Source: Takakia lepidozioides
Taxonomy: Eukaryota; Streptophyta; Takakiopsida; Takakiales; Takakiaceae
DNA: 64,000 nucleotides
Direction: 5' to 3'
NCBI GenBank assembly: GCA_030704615.1
Contig: CM060731.1
Coordinates: 82,750,756-82,814,755 of the forward strand
The notes below the pieces were generated by a model. The model saw only the letters and a list, made by a program, of their open reading frames with translations, was not told the origin of the DNA and made no database searches. The first letter of the stretch is position 1. Every line of letters begins with the position of its first letter. This document shows, in pieces, positions 22,157 through 35,706 of the stretch. Position numbers and translations under genes: made by a program.

Positions 22157-25100
22157 ATGGCATCTTCACTGCTCTTGTGTCCTCTCGTTTCCACCACCGA
22201 AACCCACGCCTCGATCGCTCTCTCCGTGCCTTCACTGCTTCAGAGGAGGACTTCGCTTTCCTCTTGTCCATGTTTTGCACCTTTTATATGGCGGAATAAT
22301 TCGTCTCCCTTTGTACAAGGGGGGTTTTCACGTACAGAGCTCAGGGTGGTGGAATGTCAACGTCCGTTCTTGGCCTCCGGATCTCTGCTTTTTATTTCTA
22401 CGGTATTTCTATATTTCCTCAATCTGTCAAAGCTAGCACGAGAGGTGTTTTTGCATGTGGCAGCTCAGGATTAAGCCTGCTGTTATTGAGATTGTACTAG
22501 TAATCCATTGCTGGGAGAATGTTGAATGTGTGGCGTAAGTTCAAATAACTTCTGTTTGAAGTTCTCCATTATGAACTTCGAATGCATTATGGCAGCCCCT
22601 CGTGCCAACGCTCTCAAAGGGGTCCAGTTGGTTAGATTGATGGTAGATATTTAAGGGAGAGAAGTAGTGAAGCCAATTACCATTTGTCAATTGAGTCGGT
22701 TTCTCCAGATGTTTCTGTGTTCGGCAGTTGGTGCAAAATTGCAATGGCAAGATCTTGTTACATGCCTGGTCTCGATTAGTGCTGCATGCGTATTTAGAGC
22801 CTTTCAGCAAATTTTGTGAAGTGATGGGTCTCTGGACGACATCCAAATTTGGGGGTCCTCAACTCGAGACATGTGACGAGAAAAGGTTCGACTCGATAGA
22901 TTTAGCTTGTTGTATGCAATGGGAAACTTGGTTTTCTTTGGTTAATAATCTTGCTGCTCTAGTTTCTGTGGAAGCATCGCCAATAGAGGCACCTGCTGAC
23001 GCTAAAGTTAAACTCACGAAAATGCAGCATCATAAGAGTCAGCAGACGGAATGTAGTAATGACACTGCAACATTTCTGATTGCAAATGCGGTCATTTTCC
23101 GTTGTTCGATTCTCAAGAGTTCACCATCTTCAATTTCCGCCCACATCGTTGTCCAAAATTTCAAGAAGTGACATGAACAATCAGAAAGTTGGTATAGTTC
23201 CTGCCTGTCAGACATGGCCGTCTGCTATCTGAGCTTCACGATCTCAATAGAAATGCCTGACTGGGCGACACTCCAGAACCAACTGGTTTCTCCTGCATGT
23301 ACTCCAAGGTTTGGTTCTCGTTTTAGTTGAGCAGCCTTAATATTGGGGGTGTAAAGGTTCTAATGTACTGGGAGTGTGCAAGTAAATGCAGGATAGTAGC
23401 TGGTCAGCTTTTGCCAAAGCAGAAGCAAGTAACAGCTCCACCTCAAGTTCTAGCAATGCCGGGAAGACCGTGTTTGTAGCTGGTGCAACAGGTGGCACAG
23501 GCAAACGCATTGTGACAGAATTGCTGGCGAAGGGCTTTGATGTGCGAGCTGGGGTCCGTGACATAGGGAAGGCTAAGGCTTCTTTTCCCAGCAGTGCCAA
23601 CCTTGAGTTTGTGAGTTCTCCGAATTCTCTAGTCATGGGACTGTTTTCAGTTTTAGCGTAATGGCTATGAACCCCAGACCCAGTTTCACCGACTAGAACA
23701 AGGGATTGGTTGTGAGGAGATGTGCTCGTTAGTGCAATTCTTTGCTGTTACAGATAGGAGGATTTGCAGCCGTCAATGCAGAGATTACCCCTCATGGTTG
23801 CATAAAAAGCTCAGAGTGCAACTACTGTAGCTCTCCCACAGCCTATTGCCTCCCATTGGTGGGAAAAGAGAATTATCATATGTAGCCTTTGGAAATATGA
23901 AACATGGGGTGAAGAGCAATTTGAAATAGTTGCTGGTTTAAAGAGAGATTCTTGTCTGTATGTGTGGAGCTAAGTTGGCCTTTTGGGAGCTGCTTGCTGG
24001 TAACGTAGCCATTTAAAATCCCGCAGATAGGGATTTCATGCTCTTCAGCTAGTCTGTAATGCCTGCATCATATCCACCCCGCACCGTTAAAATCCTGCAA
24101 CTGAATAGCATAGCATAGCTCCTGGTTAGGTGAGTTTGAAAAACTTTGCCCAGGTTGGCAAAGCCATCCTTTTTCCACACCAATGTTCTGAAACAAAGGA
24201 TGGGGTCGATGTGTCAAGGTGCTGGCAGATGTGACTCAAAGTGGGGACTTGCTTGCAAAAGCCATTGGTGGTGTGGATGCTGTGATTGTTGCCACAGGAT
24301 TCAGGCCTTCTTTCGACCTCGTAGCGTCATGGAAGGTACCCCTTCCTCGTTGTCTCTCCCTATCTTAGTTGCTCAAAGAACTTTTAGCAGGATCCAGCAA
24401 AACCTGGCCTTATTTGTGATCTGTGAAAGAGCTTCATGCTTCGGAACTGCTCATTTATCCAGATGATGGAGCAGTTTGTACATGTCGATTCAGCGGCCAT
24501 TGCTGGGGATCTTATGCCATGGGTTGCTTTGAAATATTTAGTGCTACATGGATGAATTCAAAGTAAAGACAAACTACCACCTCATATCTGACAAAACCCA
24601 CCACTCTCACTGCCCATCACCCACACTAGGCACTTAGATGGTCAAGGCAGTCCCAAGAGAAGAGATGGTTAAATTGTCACTGTACAGGGCAATTTTTCTT
24701 GCAGGTAGACAATTGGGGGACGAGGAATGTGGTGGATGCTTGTATGAAGAATGGAGTCAAAAAGCTTGTGCTGGTGAGTTCAATCCTTGTTAATGGGGCA
24801 GCTATTGGGCAGGTCCTTAACCCTGCCTATATAGTGCTCAACATCTTTGGACTCACGCTCATTGCAAAGCTCCAAGCAGAGAACTACATCAAGAAGTCAG
24901 GCATTGACTATACGATCATCAGACCTGGAGGGCTTAAGAACGATCCACCAAGTGACAACATTCTGTTATCTCGCGAGGTTTGACAACATTTTCTGTTCCT
25001 TTTCTGTCTTGTTCGTGAATATTTCTCTTCTATTCAGTTTCTCATGCATGGGCGGTAACCCTCTTTTAGGTCTGACTAGAAATGGTAGACTTCTTGATTG

Positions 25101-25521
25101 GATTATAAGATGTTGCTGGAGTTTCTGTGTGAGTGACTCCCTAGTAGTGCCATTTTCGTGGAAACCTCTGAGCATCTCTCACAAGCTTCTGCACCAATTG
25201 TGCCATTTGGGAGCATGGAAAAAACGTTACTATAGTATTACTCTTGCCGGGCCATTATACAAACTTAACAATAATAGATCCCCTGCAGGTTCTGGTTTCT
25301 GATTGATCATCATCTATGACTGAACATTATCATACAGAGAAAAGTTCAATGTCGCTTGGCAGGACACACTTTTCCAAGGCAGCGTATCACGCGACTCTGT
25401 TGCACAGGTTGCAGTTGCAGCTCTCAACATCCCAGAAGCGTCATACAAGGTGGTGGAGCTCATAGCAACTCCTGATGCTCCTGAGAAACTTGTGCAGGAG
25501 CTCTTTGCAGCATTAGCTTGA
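22157..25521 (+). CDS. Plastid-type Rossmann NAD(P)-binding protein (atypical SDR, At2g34460-like)
   Basis: Split gene. Well-supported exons: 23392-23610, 24219-24335, 24705-24977 and 25363-25521, all joined in phase 0 with GT donors and AG acceptors; stop TGA at 25519-25521. They encode 255 residues. The Rossmann nucleotide loop GATGGTGKRIV opens the domain, then VDAVIVATGFRPSFD, LVLVSSILVNGAAIGQ, YIKKSGIDYTIIRPGGLKND, and a C-terminal SVSRDSVAQVAVAAL helix. This order matches the atypical short-chain dehydrogenase family represented by Arabidopsis At2g34460, a chloroplast protein of unclear substrate. A first exon starting at the ATG at 22157 (MASSLLL, rich in Ser/Arg, poor in acids) looks like a transit peptide, but its donor is undecided and a small exon could lie in 22.4-23.4 kb. 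The acceptor at 24218 has a weak pyrimidine tract. It converges with the invertase gene. Confidence 0.85.
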
Positions 25522-26577
25522 GGCAGCTTAGTGAAGTCCCTTATCACCAAAATAAAAACAGATTTTTGACATGCTTGAGTTTCCATGGAGATGGAGGAAA
25601 CCAACTGCTCTTGCCAGATGACACGCATCGTCCATACCCCACAATATTGGGGAAAGTTTGTCCTACCTACTTCGGCAGTTTGTTCACAGGGTCACTGCAG
25701 TTGTATACCTTCTTTTTAACCAGTTTTCCGTATTTCACCCCAAGGGACTACTTTCTAGGACTACACCCTGCAGATAGAAATCACTCAGCCCATTCCGGGG
25801 TGTTCAAAGTAGTGTGTCACACCCAATCAGCATAATGCAAGTTTATTCACAGCTGGATGCACATAGCCCATGGACTTGTTTGGGACTAGAATGATACATC
25901 TTTGTCTCTACAGGGCCTTCCTCTACCCCCTTCATTCCCTCACCCTCTCCCCCTCTGCATGATATTATAGTAAGTAGTATTGCAATACATCGCATGCATT
26001 TAGAATGTATTGAAATGGGAGATCCTGTACAAAAGAAAGGAAGACAATATTGCACTCACACAGGGGGCCAAACACCAAATTTTTCAACATTCGCAACTCA
26101 GGATCAAAAGGCCCAACAATTGACAAAGACATTCAATTATAAATCCATTTGGACAGTCAACCGCGAGCCTACTGCCCAACACACACATTCTGCTAATGTA
26201 CATACTCGGCTTTCTCACCCAGTTTTGTAATTTCTGTAAAGAACTATTGTTACACAGTATGTTAAATGTTAACATGCTTTGTGTCACTTTTTCAATCTAA
26301 TTTCGTGATCAGTCTTATCCAAAAAGGTAGAATCAAATCCGTTGTTTTAAGTCATGGGAACAGTTGAAAATCGTCATGGACCAGAGATGAGCAGGCAGAG
26401 CCAAATTCAGTCGCTGGCTGACGCAGTCGGTATTACAAATTTGGGGATCTCTCGTTGGCTGGTCTCACCAATATGGTACAGGTACAGAAATTTTGAAAAG
26501 ATATTGTGTTTGGAAGTAAGAAAATAAAAAGACGGACTTCAAAGCCAGAGTGGTAGAGAGAGAGGGAGAGGAATAAG
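25522..26577. other. Intergenic between two convergent genes
   Basis: Contains the 3' untranslated ends of the NAD(P)-binding protein gene (+) and the invertase gene (-). No coding signal or repeat recognised. Confidence 0.5.
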
Positions 26578-29500
26578 TTATATAGCGTGCATGGTGATAG
26601 CATTCATCTTCCAAACGTCGATGCTGCGCACTGTGACAGGAGTTGTGGCATTGTTGAAGAGGAAGAGGTGTGCTTTACTGTCTATGGCCATTGTAGGATA
26701 CACACGAGAGGTGATGGCCATCCTCCCACCTTGCACAAAGCTCTCAACTATGGAACTATCGACCTGATAACAACCAGATTACTTGTCAGTTGCCTGCAGG
26801 CCTGGCCAATCCAACCCCATGCGCCCAATTGAAAGAGACAACAAGGACATGCGAGGTCGGAAGCAAGACTTACAAGAACGCGTACAGACAGAAAACTTTC
26901 GGTGGGTAGAATTTGTACGTAACTCCCAAGCACTGTAGTGTCGATGTCAGACAACAAAGAGGATCTGCACATGCACACGCCTTCATTTGATATTTGTCTA
27001 CCTTGTATGAGTAATGCTTGAACAGAGACGCGAATTTGAGTTAGTAGCTATGTCCATTGTTTCCTATTTCCTGGAGATTACTTGGGTGAATAGTTGTCCT
27101 TGTCTCATTGAGGCGCTTCCCCTTTGCCCTGCCTCTCCCCCCCTCCTCTCTGTAAAGCTTCCCAACGTGAGATAGTTAAATATGTTTTTGAGCTCCAGTG
27201 GAAGAGAGGTTCTGAAGCTGGAGAAGTTGTCATACCTACTGTGGTCGCTGCAAAATTGTGTAGCCCACCGACCGTCTCTGGAACGGAAAATGTAAAAGTA
27301 CAACGCGGTCTGCTCCCTGAATCCATCATCCGCTAGGACGAGCAGCCCAAAGGGTCCGTACGTACCCCGCCTAGCTGAACCTCCTTGAATACACTGGGAG
27401 TGCTCATTCCAGTTGCTGGCATCGTCAATCTCTGTGGATAAATTTGGGTAATCAAATACGAGCTCGATGTCCAACTGCACACGCAACCCATTCCAGCATC
27501 GAGAAGCCGTTACTAATTGGACGCCCTGCATTGCGTTAATTTATTGGATGTGTCCAGACACACCTGAAACGTGATGGCGTTCAGGCTGCATATATTGGGT
27601 GTGATGCAGGTATATATTTCCAAACTTTTGGTAAAGTTTCGAGTGTTTTCTCTTTGCTATTTATGGTTGTTGTGAACACAAGCTTTGGGGCGTTCCTTGA
27701 ACGTTATACTTAGATTTCTTCTTTCTTCTTTCTGAGCTCACCTGGGCTCCTGTGGCACCGTCGACTTTCATTACTGCACCTGGCTCCAGCATCACTGCCT
27801 TTTGAGCGACTTTGCTTCCCCGTAAGGCATTTACTTCCTGGATGGGAGCTTGAAGTACATTGGACCCTGTGTCGCTGTCGAGCCAGATTGTCCTCGGGAT
27901 TGCCTGCCAATACTCACAATTCGAAATCATCAAACCCTCAGAAAGTACCGCTTCCAGCTGTTTGGTCCATCATTGGGCCACCAGTACATTGATTAATATG
28001 ATGACCGTGCAACCTGGCTCAGAGCCGATTCTAGTAGGGATCAGAGCAGCAAATATAAATTGTAAATCAGACAATCCGATGTACAAATCTGCTTTGAAGA
28101 GAACTTCCTTGAGAGATGAAGCTCACCTGGACAGATGCCCAGCCTTTTGCTATGTCCTGTGCTTCACTGTCGGATTCATTGGCCCATCCCCACAAGATTC
28201 TGCGCTGCCTGACGGGGTCAAAAAATGTCTTTGATGCATAGATCTTCCCATAGTCTACTCGCCATCCAATCCCGGCGTCGAGCGCAGGGTTGTCAGGTAC
28301 GAATGTATGCGAAAGAGTGTTGTAGGTTCCCAATGCATAGTAGTCATGCTTATCATCGTCTAAGCTCACTTTCAGCATATGTTTAGTGGATGGTCCGTTG
28401 GATGGCATCTCAACGGCCGGCTGGCCAGGAGGAGATACTGGAAAGAAGTCCACACACTCCCACATTCCAGTGGCGGGAACTGCGTGTAAGATATTATGTT
28501 CTAATTCCCAATGTATCAGGTCATCACTCTTGTACAGCAAAGCCAGCCCAGTTGTGCCCAATTTGGCTCCCACTGTCATTCTCCAGCTGCCATCATCCTC
28601 CAACCATGCAGTTGTTGGGTCCCTGAAATCCTTCTTGTCGATCCCTGGCGGGTGTCTAATAAGGGGGTTTTCAGGGACTTTAACCCACTTGCGAAGGAGA
28701 GGATCAGAAGGATCTGCTGGGATGGCCATGTTTTGCACCTGCTCAGATGTGTTGGACGACCCTGTTCACAGTACACGAGTATAGTTGTTGCTGGTAAGTT
28801 TTGGGAGAAGTGAACATCTAAACGATGAGGAGAGGATCAAGCTGGTGAATGGGTTAAGACCATGCAAAAACTGTCACCTGACCCATATAATCTCCTGTTC
28901 TTCTCTGATCCACATCCAGGCAAACTTCTTCAAATGACTACAGTTGTCGTTTGTAGTTTAGAAGCCATGTTGTACAGTGGAGAACATTATGAAAGGGCCC
29001 CTGGTAATTGGAGATGGTCAATGAAGTCTAAAACGTCTTTAAAAATTGCCATTTGGCTATCAATGCTACTTAGATGTCCAGACCCAAACTTGCCTGTGTA
29101 GATAATGATAGGGGTGCCATCCTGAAGCATGGTGACCGAACCTGACCACACCCCTTGAAGGTCGTACCACTGATCAGGCAGCAAAGCAGTCTCCAGATAG
29201 AGCCACTGGATGAGATCGGTGGAGACAGCATGGCCCCATGTAATGTTGCCCCACACAGCTCCATCTGGGTTATACTGGTAGAAAAAGTGGTAGTAACCCT
29301 TGTAGTACATAGGCCCTGCACACCATTGAAGAACATGGTGTTAGTCTGTTCAGAGCACTAGGGAAACTGTTTCTTAAGCACATTCATTCCCCAAGTGTTC
29401 TCGACTTCTGATGGTCTAACAACCAAGAAGAAAAGAGGTCAATGATGCGTGGTTGAAGGCCGAAGTTTTTGGCCAAACAACTATCTTCAAGTTGATCTTT

Positions 29501-31282
29501 TTCCCCAACCGGTTCATGAAGATTTAGTGGTCGATTCATCTTCTCCTTTGAAGTTTGCGGTTTTGTACAAATGCTCAACAAAGGGCGGAAAAAAAAAAAG
29601 AAAGTCAAGAAATTGCACATGATCTTCTGAAACGTATCAATTTGGACTTTGACCACTCTCTCACTAGTGCACATGCTTTCAGGCACTTGACAAATGCTAC
29701 TTAATGTAAATTGTAGCTATCTAGAATGCCCAATATACAAACATCTATTTCTCTTTCAGATGTCAGTGTCAACGCAAGGGTTCCTGAGACCTGGCAAACT
29801 AGGAATCACGGAGGTCCCAGGTAGTGTCAAACTAAGAGCTCTAAGAGCCTCCCTGCCCACTTCCCTGTTGAGCATTTAAATCATTGGATGCCGAGATTGA
29901 GAACTGTAGAGGGCTGGGATTCCCCTTGCTCCCTCTACAGTTTCTCTTGAACATCAAAATACGTACTTATGTGGATAGGGGTGGATGATGAAGATCACTA
30001 ACCATTAGGATCTGAATGTAAAGCCAGGTTGAAGCATCCACAGTCGACAGCAGTTGCAGCAGACACAGAGATCACGAGTGAAAAAAACCCAAAGTTAGTA
30101 TATGTTGAGTCATTCATGTTCTCTTTCAAGCTCCCTCCAGGACAACCAACTTTGTAAAACTTTACTAATATTGGAACAGCATAAAATCCCTCCGTTGAAA
30201 CAACTAACAGAAAGGAGGCAGAAAGGAGCCTCGCCAGTGCAACAAGGCTGCCAAGTTTCCAAATATGGAAGAGGGTTTACAGCAATCAGTTCAAGTTAGC
30301 AACTGCGTATATAGATCATAACAACATTCGCGCTTAAGACTCAATAGACTGCAGCCAGAGAGCGACGTGAAACAAGCTACAGCTTGGGTAAAGACTTGGA
30401 TAGCAAACTGCTGATGTTCACAAGGCTCGCAAAACGAATTGCAGTTCCCATCGGAGGACCAAGCGCAGTTGAACACTCATAGATTTCGTACTTGTAACCG
30501 GGAGTGCAACGAGCATTTCTTTCCAGGATTCAAGGATGCGTGCACATGCACAGGTATACGACGACAGCATTCCGACGACAAAACTTCACAGGTCTCACTT
30601 ATAAAGCACATCAGATGTGTGAAACACTGACTGACCACAGATTTTCAGCATCCAGTGTCTTCAAACTAGCTCGAAACTAGCCCATCTCTTTCTTCCAGCC
30701 CACACATGCAACCAGCTACGTTCACCGACGCGAGATCTACACGCATAACTCAAAATAACTTCACAGTGCTGATGCACTGGATTTTGAGGTGATGTTCAGT
30801 TCTCTTACATTCCTCCAAGCTAAAGGTTACTGACGGATCTAGAGAACTTTGAGTACAGAATGTTTGAATAAATGAGTTGCCAGGTCCGACCACTGACCGT
30901 TCATCCAGTTTTTCTCAGGCTGGAAATGAAACGATGTGCGGTGAGGCTCCTTGACTTTTCCCTGTGAAGCATCGGCCCCTTCCCCACCGACCGTATGACG
31001 TCTGAGAGCAGCGCTTCTGGTCAGAGCCTCGGGAGCAATGCTCGAACACACGTACAAAATGGCAGCGACGCAGCAGAGCGACAGCAAGATCAGTGCGTTC
31101 CGCCTCTTCCAGAACGCTCCTACAGATCTATCTTCCGAATCTGTTACAGACGGGAAGCCTGGCAATGCGACATAGTCTGAAGCATGACCTCCGCTCTGGC
31201 TTGGCGCTTGAGCAGAACTTGGACCTTCATCACTCTCGACGATAATGTCGTCGGTCACATTTATTCTCTCAAGCGAAGCCAT
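26578..31282 (-). CDS. Vacuolar acid invertase (beta-fructofuranosidase, GH32)
   Basis: Hydrolyses sucrose to glucose and fructose in the vacuole. Eight exons reconstruct one frame of 642 residues: 30898-31282, 30003-30011, 29094-29315, 28127-28761, 27742-27903, 27236-27474, 26874-26964, 26578-26763 (stop TAA). All phases agree. The N-terminus has a cytosolic tail and a single membrane anchor ([18 protein letters not shown], residues ~70-87), usual for the vacuolar type. GH32 motifs: the nucleophile Asp of WMNDPNG (built across exons 1-3), FRDPTTAW, and WECVDFFP with the acid/base Glu. Val after WEC is the vacuolar form; cell-wall enzymes have Pro. Exon 2 is the 9-base mini-exon of plant invertases. 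Intron 3 has a GC donor (ACAG/gcaagt). The start is the first ATG of an open N-terminus; length fits the family (~640). A GA microsatellite lies just upstream. No disabling change seen, so probably functional. Confidence 0.95.
30003..30011 (-). other. 9-nt mini-exon of the invertase gene
   Basis: Reads ATCCTAATG between a perfect AG acceptor (30012-30013) and GT donor (30001-30002), with the sequence TTTACATTC before the acceptor. Joined to exon 1 (ending in G) and exon 3 (starting GG) it makes Asp-Pro-Asn-Gly, the catalytic nucleophile motif. Confidence 0.95.
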
Positions 31283-31383
31283 AAATTCTCAGATTGACTG
31301 CGCTCTTCTCCGTTCAGCAATCTTCCAGGATGGCAGACACACACCAGCATTCAGTCCCGAGGAACAAAAGAAGAGACTTTGAC

Positions 31384-31422
<39 letters not shown>

Positions 31423-32655
31423 AGGACGGGGCTAGGAAGAGCTTAAAAATGGGAGGGAGCCTTGAGATCAGGAGTTAGAAGAGTGGACAAGCACATGCGA
31501 AGCCGCTTCACCCCGAGATCAAAGAGAAAGCAAGCAGCACAGACAGCCAAAGAGGTCTAACACACACAATCCTCGCCGTCTGCAGGCCACAAGCTCCGTG
31601 AAATAGTACGGGGCCCTCCAATGGGCTCGCTGCAATCACCGCCCCCTTCTTGTACCCCTCCGTATACGTTTGTACGCACCCCCGTCCGTCTACCGCTACC
31701 GTCCGTCAACACTCCCGTCCGCCCCGGCTACGAGAAGGCTGTACGGCGGGGGCATACACTTTTTTACGACGGGAATTTTGAAGCGTGTATTCGACATGTG
31801 GGCAGGGCCTTATTCGCAGAGCGGGGTGAATGCGAACAAGAGAAGCAGCTCCAAAAGCCCAGGTTGGTGTGGCTGGGAATCTCGGTCTCGCATGGCGACG
31901 GTCCCACCCCCGCTTAAATTCTGGCCTCTTGCAGAGCCGCGAGAGAGAAGGTAGGATCTGGTGGGCAACTCGGGAATAAAGCAAACCAAATCTCGCAGAA
32001 AGCGGTCGGCGAGTAGCTGCAGCCTGGCTGCAAGGGGAGGGTAAATGGCCTTCATATCCGGTTGCTTTGAGATGCAGCCATGTTCATTGTTTATCTCTCT
32101 AAAAATCGTGAGGCAAGTTGATGAGGGTCTGGAATCGTATCCCATTAGTTATTTGTGGCCGGTAGAACCCGTTACCCTTTGATGCTGGGCGAGTTTCCCC
32201 CTTTTCTCCAGACTTGGGTAGGAGGGATGATTGAATTCAAAGGAAGGGCCAACATGCTGGGCTTTCATAACTTAGATTTTAGAGGACTAGAAAACATAAA
32301 AAGACGAGTGCCATAGGAGGGGGAAAGTCAAAAGAAAGGTGCCCAGTGAAAGTGTGGGACAGCGGAGCTGTCATGCTTATCTTGGGCAGCACAAAACATG
32401 ACACACTGTTTAAAGCTTTCGCGGATAAAAAGTCCTCAGACAATGCGCACGTGTGGGATAGATTGATTGCAAGTGAGGGAAATTCCCGAGGTCGAGGTGA
32501 AATGTGAGGGAGCCTGAAAAGTGGGTGGATTACAGTTATCGGTCAAGAGTTTCAATTGCTGACAGCTGGATCCGCGCAGGAGGAGCAAGCCTATGTACTC
32601 CAAACTACAAACCTCCTCGTACTTACATGCACAAACAACATAATTACATTGAATT
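31283..32655 (-). promoter_or_regulatory. Invertase 5' flank with GA/CT microsatellite
   Basis: Upstream (minus-strand sense) region of the invertase gene. A (GA)n run at about 31390-31419 reads as CT on the gene strand, a common feature of plant core promoters and 5' leaders. From 31.6 to 32.0 kb the base composition is GC-rich. I see no other gene; exact promoter elements cannot be placed. Confidence 0.4.
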
Positions 32656-32661
32656 GTGAGG

Positions 32662-33230
32662 TACCTATCAGTGTTGGACTGGTATCGTATTTTGAACACA
32701 CCAGGCTGGTACTGGTATATAGGCCTCCGGCCAATTGTGATACCAGGGAGGTATTGGTATTGGCAATATCTGATATTTTGATACCATGGTGGTATCAATA
32801 ATACCTGATAGGTGTGGTGTTTTACGTGTATCAATAGCAAGAGTTTTTTGAAATTGATACCAGGGTATTATCAACACTAGTCTGGTATCAGAAAGACTCA
32901 TGATATGTTAAATTTTGAACTCATATAAATGTGTACAAGCGCGCTTCTCATTGATTGTATTCCTCAAGGTATTCCTCAAGTTCCTCAAAGTATTGATACC
33001 AGGTTTACCTCACAAAAATGGATCTGGTATGGGTATCACGTACCAAATTTTCAACCACCTACCAGACTGGTAGGTAGTATTAGGAAGCAGATACCAGGCC
33101 AATACGGGTATATGCTAGGTAGTGGCCTGAGGTGATACCATACTGGTCTGGTACTTCATACCAGTATACATACCAGTATTGAGACCAGTTTCTTATCGGT
33201 ATACCAGTCCAACACTGGTACCGATCGTAA
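32662..33230. repeat. MITE-like element built of GGTATC/ATACCAG words
   Basis: The ends are inverted: CAGTGTTGGACTGGTAT at about 32669-32685, and its reverse complement ATACCAGTCCAACACTG at about 33202-33218. The ~550-bp interior is filled with degenerate TGGTATC and ATACCAG words in both orientations. No coding capacity. Class unknown. Confidence 0.6.
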
Positions 33231-33995
33231 ATTATCTCGTGACCAAAAACAACAAGTCCATCCCTGATGCCTAAGATTTCCAAGGTTCTAAGTTATCAAA
33301 GGTCCAAGTCACGGAGCTGTTTTGCATTCCTGACGTATTTGGCAGTGATATCCTGCACGGACTCCAACGATTGGACGGAAAATGAGAGCACAATCAATCA
33401 CTTCAAGTCAGAAGATCCATGTGACTGCCAAGCAAGTGGTCTCATCACTGCGCTCACGCCCTCAAGTAGGCCTCATGAGTCATGTGGGCCGCTAAGAACA
33501 GCCAACTACATTACTACTTACTGCATTCAAGTTTCAATCCAAGACAGACTCACAGAGCTGCAAACCCGAGCTGGACGCTTGCATTGGTGGTAACTTCCAC
33601 TCACCAGTTTACTTCCCGATAAAACCTGCTCATTAGTCTCTACTACCTACACGTCATGATACAAGTGCAATCGTAAATCGTTGGTGGTGGTGCTCTTTAT
33701 ATTTTTTATAGTCAGGGATTCATTTCCAGTCACAAATATAGAGTAGCAGAGTAGCAAAGGTCGAGAATGACCTTTTCGGCTCGCAATGCTCCACAACTAC
33801 AACAACACTTGGCGCACACTCTGCGTTTGTGAGCGATGCCTGTCGGACCAACTCTCTCTCACTCTCTCTCTAATTTGGTGTGAGAGGACGTTCAGCCACT
33901 GTGCGCAGATTAGCCAACACTGTGCGACAATGACTGGCGTAGCCCATCAGACCCCTCCTGGCGTTCGCGCCATCGGATGGCCACTACCGACCTAC
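33231..33995. other. Intergenic, no gene recognised
   Basis: Unique-looking sequence with a CTCTCTCT-like run near 33849-33870. No domain recognised in any frame. Confidence 0.4.
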
Positions 33996-33999
33996 TGCC

Positions 34000-34435
34000 T
34001 AGCGCGCACGCGACACTCATGGTCGGGTCGCTCACCCGCGACAAGTGTCGGCCGCCCTACGCGTCCTGGCACCCGCCCGAGATCCTGCTGCGGGCGTGGG
34101 CTCTCTACTGGTAGGCCTGGCTTGCAATGGAAACCCCCCGCTATATACTGGACCGCGGACATTCATCCATCCATTGCCTCTGCTCTCAAATAGTAAAGGG
34201 TAGCCGCCGTTTACCGTCGGGCAGCACGTGCAGCGCATCGCGGGCCCCCGGCGGACTGTCCCGTATGCCGGGCCGGGTCCAATACCCGGTGTTTCCATGC
34301 GCCGCGTGGGCCCGGGCAGGGGTGCCCGAGCCTACGCTCGCAAGATCTTGGGCCGGGGTCCAGGACGCGTAGGCGGCCGACACTTGTCGCGGGTGCGCGA
34401 CGCGACCACGAGTCCGCGCGTGCGAATCTGGCGCG
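34000..34435. repeat. GC-rich fold-back (inverted repeat) element
   Basis: Two arms of ~150 bp (about 34005-34160 and about 34265-34430) are imperfect reverse complements. The best-matching core, ACCCGCGACAAGTGTCGGCC at 34033-34052, recurs inverted near 34374-34393. The loop is ~100 bp. GC content is far above the surroundings. No transposase. Confidence 0.65.
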
Positions 34436-35706
34436 GGAGCAGAAGCGTGGGACAAACGGGACAACGGCGCAGTTGATAAGCGAAGTATTCATGAGGCAGG
34501 TCACAGTCTTGTGATTGCTTGCCGACTCGCTTTGGGGCGAGTTTCGTTGCAATTCGTGGTTGCAAGTCTATAATGCAGTTTGCATGCATTGCTTCGTCCA
34601 CAAGCAGCACAGTGCAGCTGCATGAATCCCTGTGGATTGAATCCGACTCAGACAAGGCACTGCTTGTGGTCGAAGGGAGCAGGGGTTGTAACGAGAGCTC
34701 TCATGGTTTGGTTATAACGTGAAGCTCATCAACAACTCCAGAGTTCTCACGGTGCACCTTTGCTGAAATGCCTTCAGGATCCATTGGGCTACTACCTCAC
34801 AAGGGGTACTCAAATGGGTAGACGTTGACTAAGGGGCTATGGTTAGCAATTGCTTTAGTGACTGGACTGAACTAGGCAGGTGCCAGCCCATACACCATAC
34901 TCTAACCGCTGGGATGTGTGTCTGTCCAGGTTCATCAAAAGAATTGAAACTTGACCATGCTTTGGTTGGAGCATTCTAGATAGTATGGCTCTGCCATCCT
35001 GAATTAAATTTTTGTTGTATGCTCTGTAAACTGCTGGATAGAACTTTCCTTTCCTTTCCTTTCCTCCTAAGTCTACCATAGTCCTTGTCAATGGCATTGG
35101 AAACAATCCACTTTCATGGAATTAAAGTCATGTTTAGTGGCCAAATCAATCTCATCCTTGGAATTGCTCAAGATTCCTCCTCACTGCTGCTTGCTAATAT
35201 GTCCTTGGACACCCTTGTAATCAGCCTCTTCATGTTGACAGTGCAGGTCTACTGTGTGCCATTGTCATCCCTGGGTTCTGCCTCCAGGTGCCTCTAGACA
35301 TAAATATAGTAACTGGAGTTCTAAGGGAGACCACAAGCACACAAATCCAAAAAACAATTTTCTCCACAGTGCTGATGCTTGGAGTGGCAGCAGGTGGAAG
35401 AAAAGCCAACTGGCATGTCTTCGATGATGATGTGACAGACAACCGACGCCCATAACAGCAGCAGTATCAATTGATCTAATGAATTTTGGTGTCCAATCAG
35501 AGTAAGCTGGGGGTTTTGTGTCTTGGTTCACAAAAACAGGACCTCATCTGGCGGTAGGGAGCCAGCATTGTCTCATGAAAAACTGTGGCTATACCCTGCA
35601 TACTCTGACAAATGCAACTAGTCAAAAAGTTTGGGACACATCAACAGACAGCATGATATTGAAGGCTGCTTCATTGTACGACAATCTGATACACATAAGG
35701 CTGGCA
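34436..35706. other. Intergenic, no gene recognised
   Basis: Only a short (TTTCC)n run near 35045-35065 stands out. No open frame with a recognisable domain. Confidence 0.4.
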
